In this document: positions 7,659 through 15,573 of the stretch, in pieces | Numbering within the stretch: position 1 is the first letter of the stretch | Layout: the number at the start of each line of letters is the position of its first letter | DNA from: Aquiflexum sp041751335 | Lineage (GTDB): Bacteria > Bacteroidota > Bacteroidia > Cytophagales > Cyclobacteriaceae | Direction: 5' to 3' | NCBI RefSeq assembly: GCF_041751335.1 | Contig: NZ_JBGSXS010000387.1 | Span: 1-52,919 of the forward strand | DNA length: 52,919 nucleotides | Translations under genes and position numbers: made by a program | The notes under the pieces: generated by a model | What the model was told of the DNA's origin: nothing | Seen by the model: the letters and a program-made list of their open reading frames with translations, nothing else | Database searches by the model: none

Positions 7659-9965
7659 ATGGATTTCGAATTTATTTTCTCGAAAAAGCTGTTCCTGTTC
7701 ACGCTGTTAACATTATGTGGCATGGAAGTCAGCAAAGCCCAGGATGTGGTGCGGTACGACCTGTACGTGAAAGACACAACCGTGGCATTTTCCGGTAAAG
7801 AAAAAAGAGCGATCGCTGTAAACGGCAAAATACCCATGCCCACGCTCACATTTACCGAAGGTGATACAGCGGAAATTGTGGTTCATAATCTTTTAAAGGA
7901 AAATACATCACTGCATTGGCATGGGGTACAGTTGCCCAATGAGCAGGATGGTGTCCCATTTCTTACCCAAATGCCCATCGGACCGAACGAGACGTTTACC
8001 TATCGTTTTCCGGTAAAGCAGAATGGTACGTATTGGTACCATAGCCATGCAGGTTTCCAAGAACAGATTGGCATGTATGGCTCTTTGGTCTTCCTGAAAA
8101 GGGCGGAAGACCCCCATTTCCGAAAGGGAATAGACGATTTGCCATCCATTTCCATCACGCTGAGCGAATGGACCGATATAAAGCCTCATCAGGTACAGCG
8201 CATGTTGGCCACTGGTAATGATTGGTTTGGAATCAAAAAGAATACAGTTCAGAGTTACGCTGAAGCCATCAAAGAAGGTCATTTTAAAACCAAGGTCACC
8301 AACGAATGGAAACGGATGGAAGCCATGGATGTGAGCGATGTGTACTATGATGCATTTCTCATCAACGGACAGGTAGAAAGTCAGGTTACTGAATTCAAAG
8401 GAGGTGATAAAGTGCGGTTGCGGATCGCGAATGCCGGGGGTTCATCTTATTTCTGGATCACCTACGCAGGCGGTAAAATCACAGTTGTCGGCAATGACGG
8501 TAATGACGTGGAACCTGTTGAAGTAGATCGTTTTATCATCGGCGTGTCTGAAACTTATGATATCGTAGTGACCTTGCCTAATGATGGCACCGCTTATGAA
8601 CTACTCGCCACACCAGAGGACCGTTCCGGTAGTGCATCTCTTTTCTTGGGACAGGGCGAAAAGCAATTTGCTGTAAAACTTCCCCGGTTGAAATATTTTG
8701 AAGGCATGCAGATGATGAACGATATGATGAAGATGAATGGTGACATGCACGATATGGGGATGAAAATGAGTTTGCAGAAAATGGATATGAATGCCGTGAT
8801 GTACTCGGAAACCTCAAGTCAGGAACCCATGCAGGAAATGGATCATTCCAGTGACGATATGAATGGTAAAGATGAGGAAATGGATCATTCCAAACACAAT
8901 ATGGGAAATATGAATCAGGATGACCATGCGCAGCACGCTATGCCTTTGGGCAAAATTGAAACGTTGAACTACGGCATGCTGAAGTCACCCCACATCACTA
9001 CCTTAAACCCAAACGCCCCGATAAAAGAACTGCGATTTGAACTCACTGGAAACATGAACCGCTATGTCTGGAGTATGGACAATAAAGTGCTTTCCGAAAC
9101 GGACAAAATTCCGGTCAAAAAAGGGGAAATAATACGCATCACCCTATATAACAATTCCATGATGCGCCATCCCATGCACCTACATGGATTTGATTTCAGG
9201 TTGCTCAATGAGCACAACGAATATTCTCCTCTTAAAAATGTGATGGACATCATGCCTATGGAAACCAATGTCATAGAATTTGAAGCCAATACTGAAGGCG
9301 ACTGGTTTTTCCATTGTCATATCCTGTATCATATGATGGCCGGTATGAACCGCGTGTTTGAAGTTGGTGATTATGACAATCCACGAATTCAAAACAAAGC
9401 CAAAGCCTATAATCATTTGCAACGGGAAAGCAATATGCTGCATTTGATGGCACATAATGATTTTGCAACCAATGGGAATGACGGAGAAGCCATGTTACAG
9501 AATACGCGCTGGAGCTTTGGAACCGAATGGAGACTGGGATACAGTGATATGGACGGATACGAAGTAGAAACACACCTCGGGAGATACCTCGGCAAAATGC
9601 AGTGGCTGATGCCATTTGTTGGTTTTGACTGGCGTTACCGCAAAATGGGAAGGGACGAAAAGGAAGAAAATCTCTTCGGTCAGACTAATAAAAAAGACTA
9701 TAGAGCTGCCGTCAGTTTGGGTATTATGTACACCCTTCCTATGTTGATCAACTTTCAGGCAGAAGTTTACCAAGATGGTATAGTTCGATTAACATTAATG
9801 AGGGAAGATATTCCGATATCAAAAAGAATACGGGCTGGATTCATGGTAAATACTGATTTGGAATATATGGTTGGATTGAATTATATTATCGGAAAAAATA
9901 TAGGAATGAGAACCCATTACGATAGCGATATGGGATTTGGAGTTGGATTAAAATTGAATTACTGA
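7659..9965 (+). CDS. Multicopper oxidase (CopA/PcoA type) with C-terminal barrel-like extension
   Basis: The 768-residue protein likely oxidises Cu(I) to the less harmful Cu(II) in the periplasm. Copper ligands are complete: HWHG (H86, H88), YWYHSH (H128, H130), HPMHLHG (504-510) and HCHILYHMMAGM (552-563, with type-1 axial M563). A stretch at roughly 345-430 is very rich in Met, His and Asp, typical of PcoA/CopA copper-binding segments. After about residue 600 the oxidase ends and some 150 residues of alternating aromatic beta strands follow (PFVGFDWRYRK, ending MGFGVGLKLNY). These resemble the CopB/PcoB outer-membrane barrel and end in an aromatic residue. An N-terminal signal (LFLFTLLTLCGMEVSKAQ) follows a slightly long n-region. 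Confidence 0.93.
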   Translation: MDFEFIFSKKLFLFTLLTLCGMEVSKAQDVVRYDLYVKDTTVAFSGKEKRAIAVNGKIPMPTLTFTEGDTAEIVVHNLLKENTSLHWHGVQLPNEQDGVPFLTQMPIGPNETFTYRFPVKQNGTYWYHSHAGFQEQIGMYGSLVFLKRAEDPHFRKGIDDLPSISITLSEWTDIKPHQVQRMLATGNDWFGIKKNTVQSYAEAIKEGHFKTKVTNEWKRMEAMDVSDVYYDAFLINGQVESQVTEFKGGDKVRLRIANAGGSSYFWITYAGGKITVVGNDGNDVEPVEVDRFIIGVSETYDIVVTLPNDGTAYELLATPEDRSGSASLFLGQGEKQFAVKLPRLKYFEGMQMMNDMMKMNGDMHDMGMKMSLQKMDMNAVMYSETSSQEPMQEMDHSSDDMNGKDEEMDHSKHNMGNMNQDDHAQHAMPLGKIETLNYGMLKSPHITTLNPNAPIKELRFELTGNMNRYVWSMDNKVLSETDKIPVKKGEIIRITLYNNSMMRHPMHLHGFDFRLLNEHNEYSPLKNVMDIMPMETNVIEFEANTEGDWFFHCHILYHMMAGMNRVFEVGDYDNPRIQNKAKAYNHLQRESNMLHLMAHNDFATNGNDGEAMLQNTRWSFGTEWRLGYSDMDGYEVETHLGRYLGKMQWLMPFVGFDWRYRKMGRDEKEENLFGQTNKKDYRAAVSLGIMYTLPMLINFQAEVYQDGIVRLTLMREDIPISKRIRAGFMVNTDLEYMVGLNYIIGKNIGMRTHYDSDMGFGVGLKLNY

Positions 9966-9977
9966 AATTGCAAGTAA

Positions 9978-10412
9978 ATGATATTCAGAGAAGCTACCAT
10001 TGAGGATATAAAACAAATACAAATAGTAAGAAATTCGGTTAAGGAAAACATATTATCTAATCCGGAATCCGTAACGGATGAGGACTGTATTGAATATATA
10101 ACCCAAAGGGGAAAAGGATGGATTTGTGAAATTGACAAAAATATTGTCGGATTTTCAATTGTTGACTTAAAAGAAAAAAACATTTGGGCATTGTTTATAA
10201 AACCTGAATTCGAAAAACAAGGTATTGGAAGGAAACTTCACAAAATAATGCTTGATTGGTATTTTGAGCAAATTAGGACTAATGTTTGGTTAGGCACTTC
10301 ACCTAATACACGGGCTGAAATGTTTTATAGAAAAATGGGATGGGAAGAAATTGGAACACACGGGGATGGTGAAATAAAATTTGAAATGACATATGAAAAT
10401 TGGATGTTATAG
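9978..10412 (+). CDS. GNAT-family N-acetyltransferase
   Basis: The 144-residue protein has the GNAT order: an N-terminal strand-helix (IFREATIEDIKQIQIVRNSV), a central strand, the acetyl-CoA loop in PEFEKQGIGRKLHKIML (Q/RxxGxG/A form) and the closing NTRAEMFYRKMGWEEIG. The substrate is unknown. It begins 12 bases after the oxidase but is much more AT-rich, and its last codons overlap the LuxR remnant, so it may be part of a junction rather than of the copper operon. It appears complete. A role in copper defence is not supported by anything seen. Confidence 0.85.
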   Translation: MIFREATIEDIKQIQIVRNSVKENILSNPESVTDEDCIEYITQRGKGWICEIDKNIVGFSIVDLKEKNIWALFIKPEFEKQGIGRKLHKIMLDWYFEQIRTNVWLGTSPNTRAEMFYRKMGWEEIGTHGDGEIKFEMTYENWML

Positions 10413-10585
10413 AGCAATTGGAATTGGGTTTGTCAAATCAAGAAATCGCAACAGAGCTTCATGTTAGTGAAAATACCATAAAAACCCATTTTAAAAATAT
10501 TTTTATAAAAACTGAAGCCCAAAGTAGAACAAATCTAATTCACAGGTTGAAATTATTTTCTGAATATGGGATTTTATCAGATTAA
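10400..10585 (+). pseudogene. Headless LuxR-type HTH remnant
   Basis: The frame reads DVIEQLELGLSNQEIATELH and then VSENTIKTHFKNIFIKTEAQ, the characteristic LuxR/NarL C-terminal DNA-binding helices. The conserved LTxRE start of the domain and any receiver or sensor part are missing. In this frame a TGA lies at 10394-10396, inside the end of the GNAT gene, so only a TTG at 10400 could start it. It is most simply the last 60 codons of a response regulator cut off by recombination, marking the right edge of the accessory island. Translation as a small free HTH protein cannot be excluded. Confidence 0.65.
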
Positions 10586-10599
10586 AAAAATCAACCCAA

Positions 10600-11121
10600 T
10601 CAAAATCTCAGCTGTATCTCCAAATGAAGCTCCTCCTCCACTTTGATCAATCCTCCCATTTTTTTGGGGGTTTCCAGTGCCAACTCCTCAAAGCTTAAAA
10701 CCAAATTTCCTGTGACTCCGGTGGAAGTTCTTTTAAGCACAAGGGCTGGGAAGTGAAGTTTTTTTCCTACAAGGTCCACTGAAAGATCGCAGGTATAATG
10801 CCCATAATTGGATTGTAGGTTACGTACTTTGACTTTGGCTGTTGGAAATTTTTCTGCCTTGACGGTTTTCCTGAAATCTCTGTTGAGTAAAAAATTTCCA
10901 CATGAAAAATCGTGGACCGGGATATCAAAAATCAATTCTTTTTTAGAATCATCATAATCAATATAAAGCGTGTCCTTCAAACCATTTTTAGCATAATCAC
11001 AATTGAATCCGCCTATCGAAGTCTGTCCACTTACAGTGATTACTTTCTGGGTGACAATGACTTCTCTTTCTTTGAGGTCAGGATTGAAAAGGATGAGTAA
11101 AATGATTAAAAGGACACGCAT
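10600..11121 (-). CDS. YceI-like exported protein
   Basis: The 173-residue protein has a very short hydrophobic N-terminus (MRVLLIILLILFNPDL) and then a YceI-like lipocalin-type pattern of beta strands: ISVDYDDSK-type strands, FPTAKVKVRNLQSNYGHY and the FPALVLKRTSTGVTGNLVLS segment typical of the YceI third quarter. YceI proteins bind isoprenoid-type lipids in a periplasmic beta-barrel. Similarity is weaker than for the upstream YceI gene. It is the last gene of a three-gene minus-strand operon, 12 bases after the outer-membrane protein gene. Its function is probably linked to that protein. Confidence 0.7.
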   Translation of the reverse strand: MRVLLIILLILFNPDLKEREVIVTQKVITVSGQTSIGGFNCDYAKNGLKDTLYIDYDDSKKELIFDIPVHDFSCGNFLLNRDFRKTVKAEKFPTAKVKVRNLQSNYGHYTCDLSVDLVGKKLHFPALVLKRTSTGVTGNLVLSFEELALETPKKMGGLIKVEEELHLEIQLRF

Positions 11122-11133
11122 TTGAATTTAGAA

Positions 11134-12429
11134 TTAGAAGCCTATCACGCCTTCGATCATCAGACCATTAAATCTACCACCGTTGAATCTGTCTGCGGCA
11201 GCAAAGTCATTATAGTTTTGGCTAACGTACTCCAATTTAGCTAGAACATTCTTGGTTACAAACCAGCCTCCACCAATTTGTATCCTATCCATACTCACTT
11301 CAAGTCCAGATCCGGCAAGGGTTCCATTAACTTTGTTGTATCTGCCTGCCAAATAGAACTTGTCGTAGGTTCCAAATCTATATACTAAGTCAGCACCAGT
11401 CTGATTCCAAGTTCTGTCTTCAGTTTCATTTCTTGCTTTGCCTGTTGATCTTTCAAAGTTACCAAAGAACTCCAGCCCATGGAATTTGATGAAAGGGTTG
11501 AATACAAAAGCTGTAATATTATCTCTTTGGCCTGGATTAAATCTACCTGAAGTAAAGTTTGCAGCAGTGCTGGCAAGCGTATTCTCCATTACAAGATAAT
11601 ATCTTGACCCTGCCCTGTCACCACCCCACAGCGTGTTGCCTTGAGACCCCTTAGTAGTAAGGACCGAACCTGTTAACCTAACTCTCAAATCATCATTGAG
11701 GTATTTGTCATAACCGAATTTTCCGATAAAGTTTGGTTTTCTATTATCTGGATTGGTTACACCACCCTGGATTTCACCACCTGTGACTGCGGCCATCGCC
11801 AACCATCCGTTGCTTTGGAAGAAGACTTCACCACCGACCTCAGTTGTAAATGCATCCATAATATAGTTACCAACAAAGGGATTCCACATGGCATTACCGT
11901 TATCTGATCTTCTGAAGTGGGCATCACCATAGTTGATTTCCATGTGTCCAACACGGACGGTAAGGTATTTGTCAAACCAATCTGTTTCCCCCAAATTCAA
12001 GAAGCCCAACTTGTCAACCTGAATGTATCCACCTTTTACCCAAGATTCTGGATGGTGTCTTGAAGAAAGATAAGTGATCAGATTCAATCTCAAACCATCT
12101 GCCAAAGCTACGTCAATGTTAAGGTTGGCAGTAGCAAGGTTGGTACCTGCGCCAATCTCAATAAGCTGATTGACATTTACATTGTTTGCATTCAATACTG
12201 GTGTTGCAGTGTTTTCGTGGCTAAGGTTTTGCCATTGTTGGGCAAAGTGTCCACCGATTCTAACTCTCATGCCTTCGTAGGCAACAGAATCTTCTTTTCC
12301 GGTTTCAAAGATATTGAGACCTCTTTGGTCGTAAGGTCTCCAGAATTGCATGTCTCTCTGAAGTCCTTGGGCTAGTGCGGAAAATGATAATCCGACTATA
12401 GCAATCGCGGCAATTATTAACTTTTTCAT
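11134..12429 (-). CDS. Outer-membrane beta-barrel (porin-like) protein
   Basis: The 431-residue protein carries a signal peptide (MKKLIIAAIAIVGLSFSALA, cut before QGLQ). It then consists of amphipathic beta strands with many aromatic and Gly/Asn turns, such as GMRVRIGGHFAQQWQNL, YLTVRVGHMEINYGDAHF and DKFYLAGRYNKVNG, closing with NGLMIEGVIGF, whose terminal Phe is the barrel-assembly signal. The pattern recalls phosphate-selective-porin-like proteins of Bacteroidota, but I cannot name the substrate. It sits between two YceI-family genes with 12-base gaps on each side, suggesting one transcript and a shared envelope task. Confidence 0.8.
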   Translation of the reverse strand: MKKLIIAAIAIVGLSFSALAQGLQRDMQFWRPYDQRGLNIFETGKEDSVAYEGMRVRIGGHFAQQWQNLSHENTATPVLNANNVNVNQLIEIGAGTNLATANLNIDVALADGLRLNLITYLSSRHHPESWVKGGYIQVDKLGFLNLGETDWFDKYLTVRVGHMEINYGDAHFRRSDNGNAMWNPFVGNYIMDAFTTEVGGEVFFQSNGWLAMAAVTGGEIQGGVTNPDNRKPNFIGKFGYDKYLNDDLRVRLTGSVLTTKGSQGNTLWGGDRAGSRYYLVMENTLASTAANFTSGRFNPGQRDNITAFVFNPFIKFHGLEFFGNFERSTGKARNETEDRTWNQTGADLVYRFGTYDKFYLAGRYNKVNGTLAGSGLEVSMDRIQIGGGWFVTKNVLAKLEYVSQNYNDFAAADRFNGGRFNGLMIEGVIGF

Positions 12430-12441
12430 TGTTTAGGAGAA

Positions 12442-13017
12442 TTATTTTGAAGGTTGAAATATTGATTTAAATGAAATGGTGATTTCGTCATCTGTTTTTA
12501 CTGTGCCCAATAAGGCAGTTGGAGGATCAATAGAGAAATTGGTAAGCTTGGTGTCGAAGCTCCCCTCGAAGGTGAGGTTTCCTCCTGATTGGGTCAATTT
12601 CACGGGAAAGGATGCCGGTTTGGTAACTCCGGATATGGTAAAATCTCCTTTTGCCTGATAGCTACTGCCACTTCCTGTGATTTCTTTTAAGGTAAAAACC
12701 ACATCTTTGTGTTTTTTGGTATCCAATGCTTTATAGGCATTGTTATCCAATCCCCTGGTACCGCTTTTCAAAGTTTCGGCTTCTAACTGAACCCTTAAAC
12801 TTTTGATACCTTTAAACTGATTACCTTCTATCACAAATTGACCATCGCCCTTTGCTGATGTGGAGGTCATGTCCCAATCATGTAGGGTAGAACCTCCGGA
12901 AATCTTCATTTCCGACGCAGGTGCCAATGTATATTTTACCTGTGCAAATACTTGTGAACTTACGAATACAAGAGCCAAAACCATGATCCTTGATATCCAA
13001 AAACTGTACTGCTTCAT
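12442..13017 (-). CDS. YceI family protein
   Basis: The 191-residue exported protein has a signal peptide ending near VFA|QV and an evident YceI domain: SGGSTLHDWDMTSTSAKG at the first strands, LKSGTRGLDNNAYKALDTKK (the family's hallmark D/N-x-x-x-x-x-AL-t-x-x-hP-like region), then the FTISGVTKPASFPVKL strand. YceI proteins form a periplasmic lipocalin-like barrel that binds polyisoprenoids or amphipathic lipids. As first gene of the operon it would be expressed with the porin-like protein and the second YceI-like protein downstream. Confidence 0.9.
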   Translation of the reverse strand: MKQYSFWISRIMVLALVFVSSQVFAQVKYTLAPASEMKISGGSTLHDWDMTSTSAKGDGQFVIEGNQFKGIKSLRVQLEAETLKSGTRGLDNNAYKALDTKKHKDVVFTLKEITGSGSSYQAKGDFTISGVTKPASFPVKLTQSGGNLTFEGSFDTKLTNFSIDPPTALLGTVKTDDEITISFKSIFQPSK

Positions 13018-13144
13018 CTTTTTTTTGTTTGATTGATGATGTAAAATTGAAAAGAATTAGTTCTAGAAAACCTGACCAAAATCATATTAGTCCATGATTA
13101 ATAACACACAGTATACTCAGTCCAAAAAACAGAATAAAAAATTA

Positions 13145-13172
13145 AATCCATGCTAATAACTTAGCATGGATT
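13145..13172 (-). terminator. Intrinsic terminator of the DUF6909-like gene
   Basis: AATCCATGCTAA (13145-13156) and TTAGCATGGATT (13161-13172) form a perfect 12-base stem with a four-base loop. On the minus strand it is followed by TTTAATTTTTTATT, 43 bases after the stop of the gene ending at 13215. It also separates that gene from the YceI operon. Confidence 0.85.
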
Positions 13173-13214
13173 CTTTGAAATCAGCAAATGACGGAATGAT
13201 TCCAAATAATGGTA

Positions 13215-14885
13215 TTAGGAGAATATTTTCTCAAGCATCTTATATGTGATCAAATAGGTTGGTTTTACCCCATCCATACCCAAAGCTCCGGAGGCTAGTG
13301 TACTTCCAGTTTCCAATGGATTATCAGATGCGTAATAGGCATATAGCACTTTTACATTTTTGCGTATGTTCTGACGGATCTTGCTTTCGCTTTGAATCGC
13401 TTTTTGATAATGCGCCCCTTCCATCTCAAGTCCAATGGCCTTCCAAGAAGACTCCATCAAATAACTCAACACATCCTTGTTCTGTAAAGAGGTCCCTAAT
13501 ACCGTGAACATGGTTCCTTGATATACACCAATATCATGGCCTTCAAAGTCTTCTTTTTTGAGTTCATTTTTAAACGGATAATTGTCTGCGGTTCCTTCGA
13601 AAACATGACTGTCAGGAATCATGATATCCCCTTTGTTTCCCGTAAGAATTCCTGCTTTACCCATTATAGAAGCAGAATGAACATCCAAAGGATAACTTTT
13701 ACCCTCATTCGTTTCAAATGGCTTTAACAATTCATCAAAACACTCATAGGCCTGTTCCCCGAAAGCATAATCCATGACCAATATGATAGGCTTCTTCTTT
13801 TTATCATCCGAAATTTTCAATCCAGGGAGGATTGTTTCTTTGGACATTCTAGCCGTGTCAAAAACCTGGACATTGATATTGGTGCCGGATTCATCCTGGA
13901 TCTCAATAAATCCATTTTTCTGGGCGTAATTCATAATTTCTTTACCCTTGTTATTTTTAGCCCTGACACTGATATCCATTGCCATTTTTTCTATTTGATC
14001 AAATGAAGTCAGCCCCAAAAATTGGTGTCCATATATGGTATTCAGAAAACTATGCAGGTTGGCAGATACAATGTGTATAGGCCTATCAATCAAACCCTCT
14101 TCAAACAATACGGACTTTATTTTATTGGCCCAGAGTTCACCATACACATGATGTCCAACCCTCTGCCTTAATGTTGAGGAAAAAGAAATCTCCCTATCCT
14201 TTTTTTCAAAAACCTCATCGATTGCCAATTTACCCATATGGTACACTATGGAAAAAAGACTGCTAGTGTGAGGGGATTCTTCAAATTTAACCACAGCAGA
14301 ATGGGTTTCATCAAAAGTTCTCCCTATCACATGACTCAAATAGGAACAGGCCACTTCTTGATCTATTTCTTCTCCGTTATCTTCTTTCTCAACAATTTTT
14401 GCAAGCATTTCCCAATTTAGGTCAAACCTGCCTTTGAAATCAGTGCTGTTGGATTTGATTTTTTCTGCCTCTATATATAAAAATGTCAAGTGGGTCAGAA
14501 TATCATAGATATCTGAGCGGCCTCTAGTCATTTCAACATACATCTGATCCTGATCTACTCTATAGCAATTCCTCTTCCTTTTGGCTGGAACGATCGCTGG
14601 AAATGTGGAGTTCTCATAACCTTCTCTACTGATCAATCGAATATACCGGCATTCTTCAATGCCACGTGGTAAACGTTCCATTACATATAAAAGGCCATCC
14701 AACTCAATTTTTTCATCCTGGGACAATAATCCATAAATCTCAGGACTCAACACCAAAAGTGAATCTACAAGCGACTCCCCTGAAACTCCCATAGGCTTAT
14801 AAGACCCTCTCATAAAGAGATGTCTCATAGTGATATAAAGTTTTTCGATGGCGGCTCTTGATTCCTGTGCTCTTGTTCTCTGCAT
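13215..14885 (-). CDS. DUF6909-like protein with nucleoside-phosphorylase-like C-terminus
   Basis: The 556-residue cytoplasmic protein matches, from memory, the uncharacterised DUF6909 family of Bacteroidota (MRHLFMRGSYKPMGVSGESL near the start). The N-terminal half is helical. The C-terminal third looks like the NP-I fold of purine nucleoside phosphorylases and AMP nucleosidase: SIMGKAGILTGNKGDIMIPD (the GxAGGL..GDivi region), FEGTADNYPF (compare EGTSDFYFP of AMP nucleosidase), GLEMEGA (E487-M488-E489) and YYASDNP with D521, the usual EME and SD catalytic positions. I infer an N-glycosidase or phosphorylase acting on a nucleotide-like substrate; the substrate is unknown. The frame continues upstream to a TTG at 14921, but ATG 14885 is the natural start. 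It is monocistronic, with its own terminator. Confidence 0.75.
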   Translation of the reverse strand: MQRTRAQESRAAIEKLYITMRHLFMRGSYKPMGVSGESLVDSLLVLSPEIYGLLSQDEKIELDGLLYVMERLPRGIEECRYIRLISREGYENSTFPAIVPAKRKRNCYRVDQDQMYVEMTRGRSDIYDILTHLTFLYIEAEKIKSNSTDFKGRFDLNWEMLAKIVEKEDNGEEIDQEVACSYLSHVIGRTFDETHSAVVKFEESPHTSSLFSIVYHMGKLAIDEVFEKKDREISFSSTLRQRVGHHVYGELWANKIKSVLFEEGLIDRPIHIVSANLHSFLNTIYGHQFLGLTSFDQIEKMAMDISVRAKNNKGKEIMNYAQKNGFIEIQDESGTNINVQVFDTARMSKETILPGLKISDDKKKKPIILVMDYAFGEQAYECFDELLKPFETNEGKSYPLDVHSASIMGKAGILTGNKGDIMIPDSHVFEGTADNYPFKNELKKEDFEGHDIGVYQGTMFTVLGTSLQNKDVLSYLMESSWKAIGLEMEGAHYQKAIQSESKIRQNIRKNVKVLYAYYASDNPLETGSTLASGALGMDGVKPTYLITYKMLEKIFS

Positions 14886-14986
14886 GATTATTAAAATTTT
14901 TGATCTAGATAAATTCAGCAAATTTAACCAAAAATGAGGGAATCTTTGGTTTTTAAATTGATAACTTAAAATTTAGCTAATTTATA

Positions 14987-15505
14987 CTACTGGTATTTCT
15001 CCCTCAGAATATTCAAATGATGTTGGGTATGGCCTGGAATTATATTAAATAAAGCCCGAACACTTACTACAGTTTCATTGGCAATACCGGTATTTTTTAA
15101 TGATTCAACAGGTAGCGAATTCAATAGTGAGGTAATGGCATATCGGGACATTTCAAAATCTTCCAATAACCTTACTAAAGGCATATTGTTGAAGTGGGCA
15201 GATGCGACATACTTATCTTGATCAAATCCAGATAAGGCAGCTTTTTCACCTCGGGCAAAACACAAAGCCCTAAAACACATGATTCTATCAGTATCGGTAA
15301 TATGACCCAAAACCTCCTTGGCTGTCCATTTGCCAGGGGAGTAAGCTATGTTGCTTTTTTCCTCCCCCATTTTTTCATAAAGCCCCCTAATCTCCTCAAT
15401 CTGTGAAAGCAATAGCTTTGGGATATCTTTTCCTTTGACCCAAGAAATATAGCCTTCATAAAAGTGTCCATATTCTCCTTCTTGAGGAGTTAATAATTCA
15501 TTCAT
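14987..15505 (-). CDS. DinB-family protein
   Basis: The 172-residue protein has the DinB four-helix pattern with the three metal-binding His sites: VLGHITDTDRIM in the second helix and GHTQHHLNIL in the last helix. Length and the closing HHLNILREKY are typical of Bacteroidota DinB/YfiT proteins. Members of this fold include metal-dependent thiol transferases, and many have no known substrate. It is transcribed away from the M28 peptidase gene with a 68-base shared promoter region. No signal peptide, so cytoplasmic. Confidence 0.88.
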   Translation of the reverse strand: MNELLTPQEGEYGHFYEGYISWVKGKDIPKLLLSQIEEIRGLYEKMGEEKSNIAYSPGKWTAKEVLGHITDTDRIMCFRALCFARGEKAALSGFDQDKYVASAHFNNMPLVRLLEDFEMSRYAITSLLNSLPVESLKNTGIANETVVSVRALFNIIPGHTQHHLNILREKYQ

Positions 15506-15573
15506 GTAATAATGTTTTAAATTGTATCATACTACAGGTAAATTTAAACCTTTCACCTTCACCAATTCTATAA

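Noticed and set aside
3670..10420. Direct repeats marking the ends of the copper island
   Set aside because: The bases around 3670-3700 and 10390-10430 were compared and share only short AT-rich words.
14661..14669. GCCACGTGG considered as a parS site
   Set aside because: It lies inside a coding region and flanks do not match the TGTTTCACGTGAAACA consensus.
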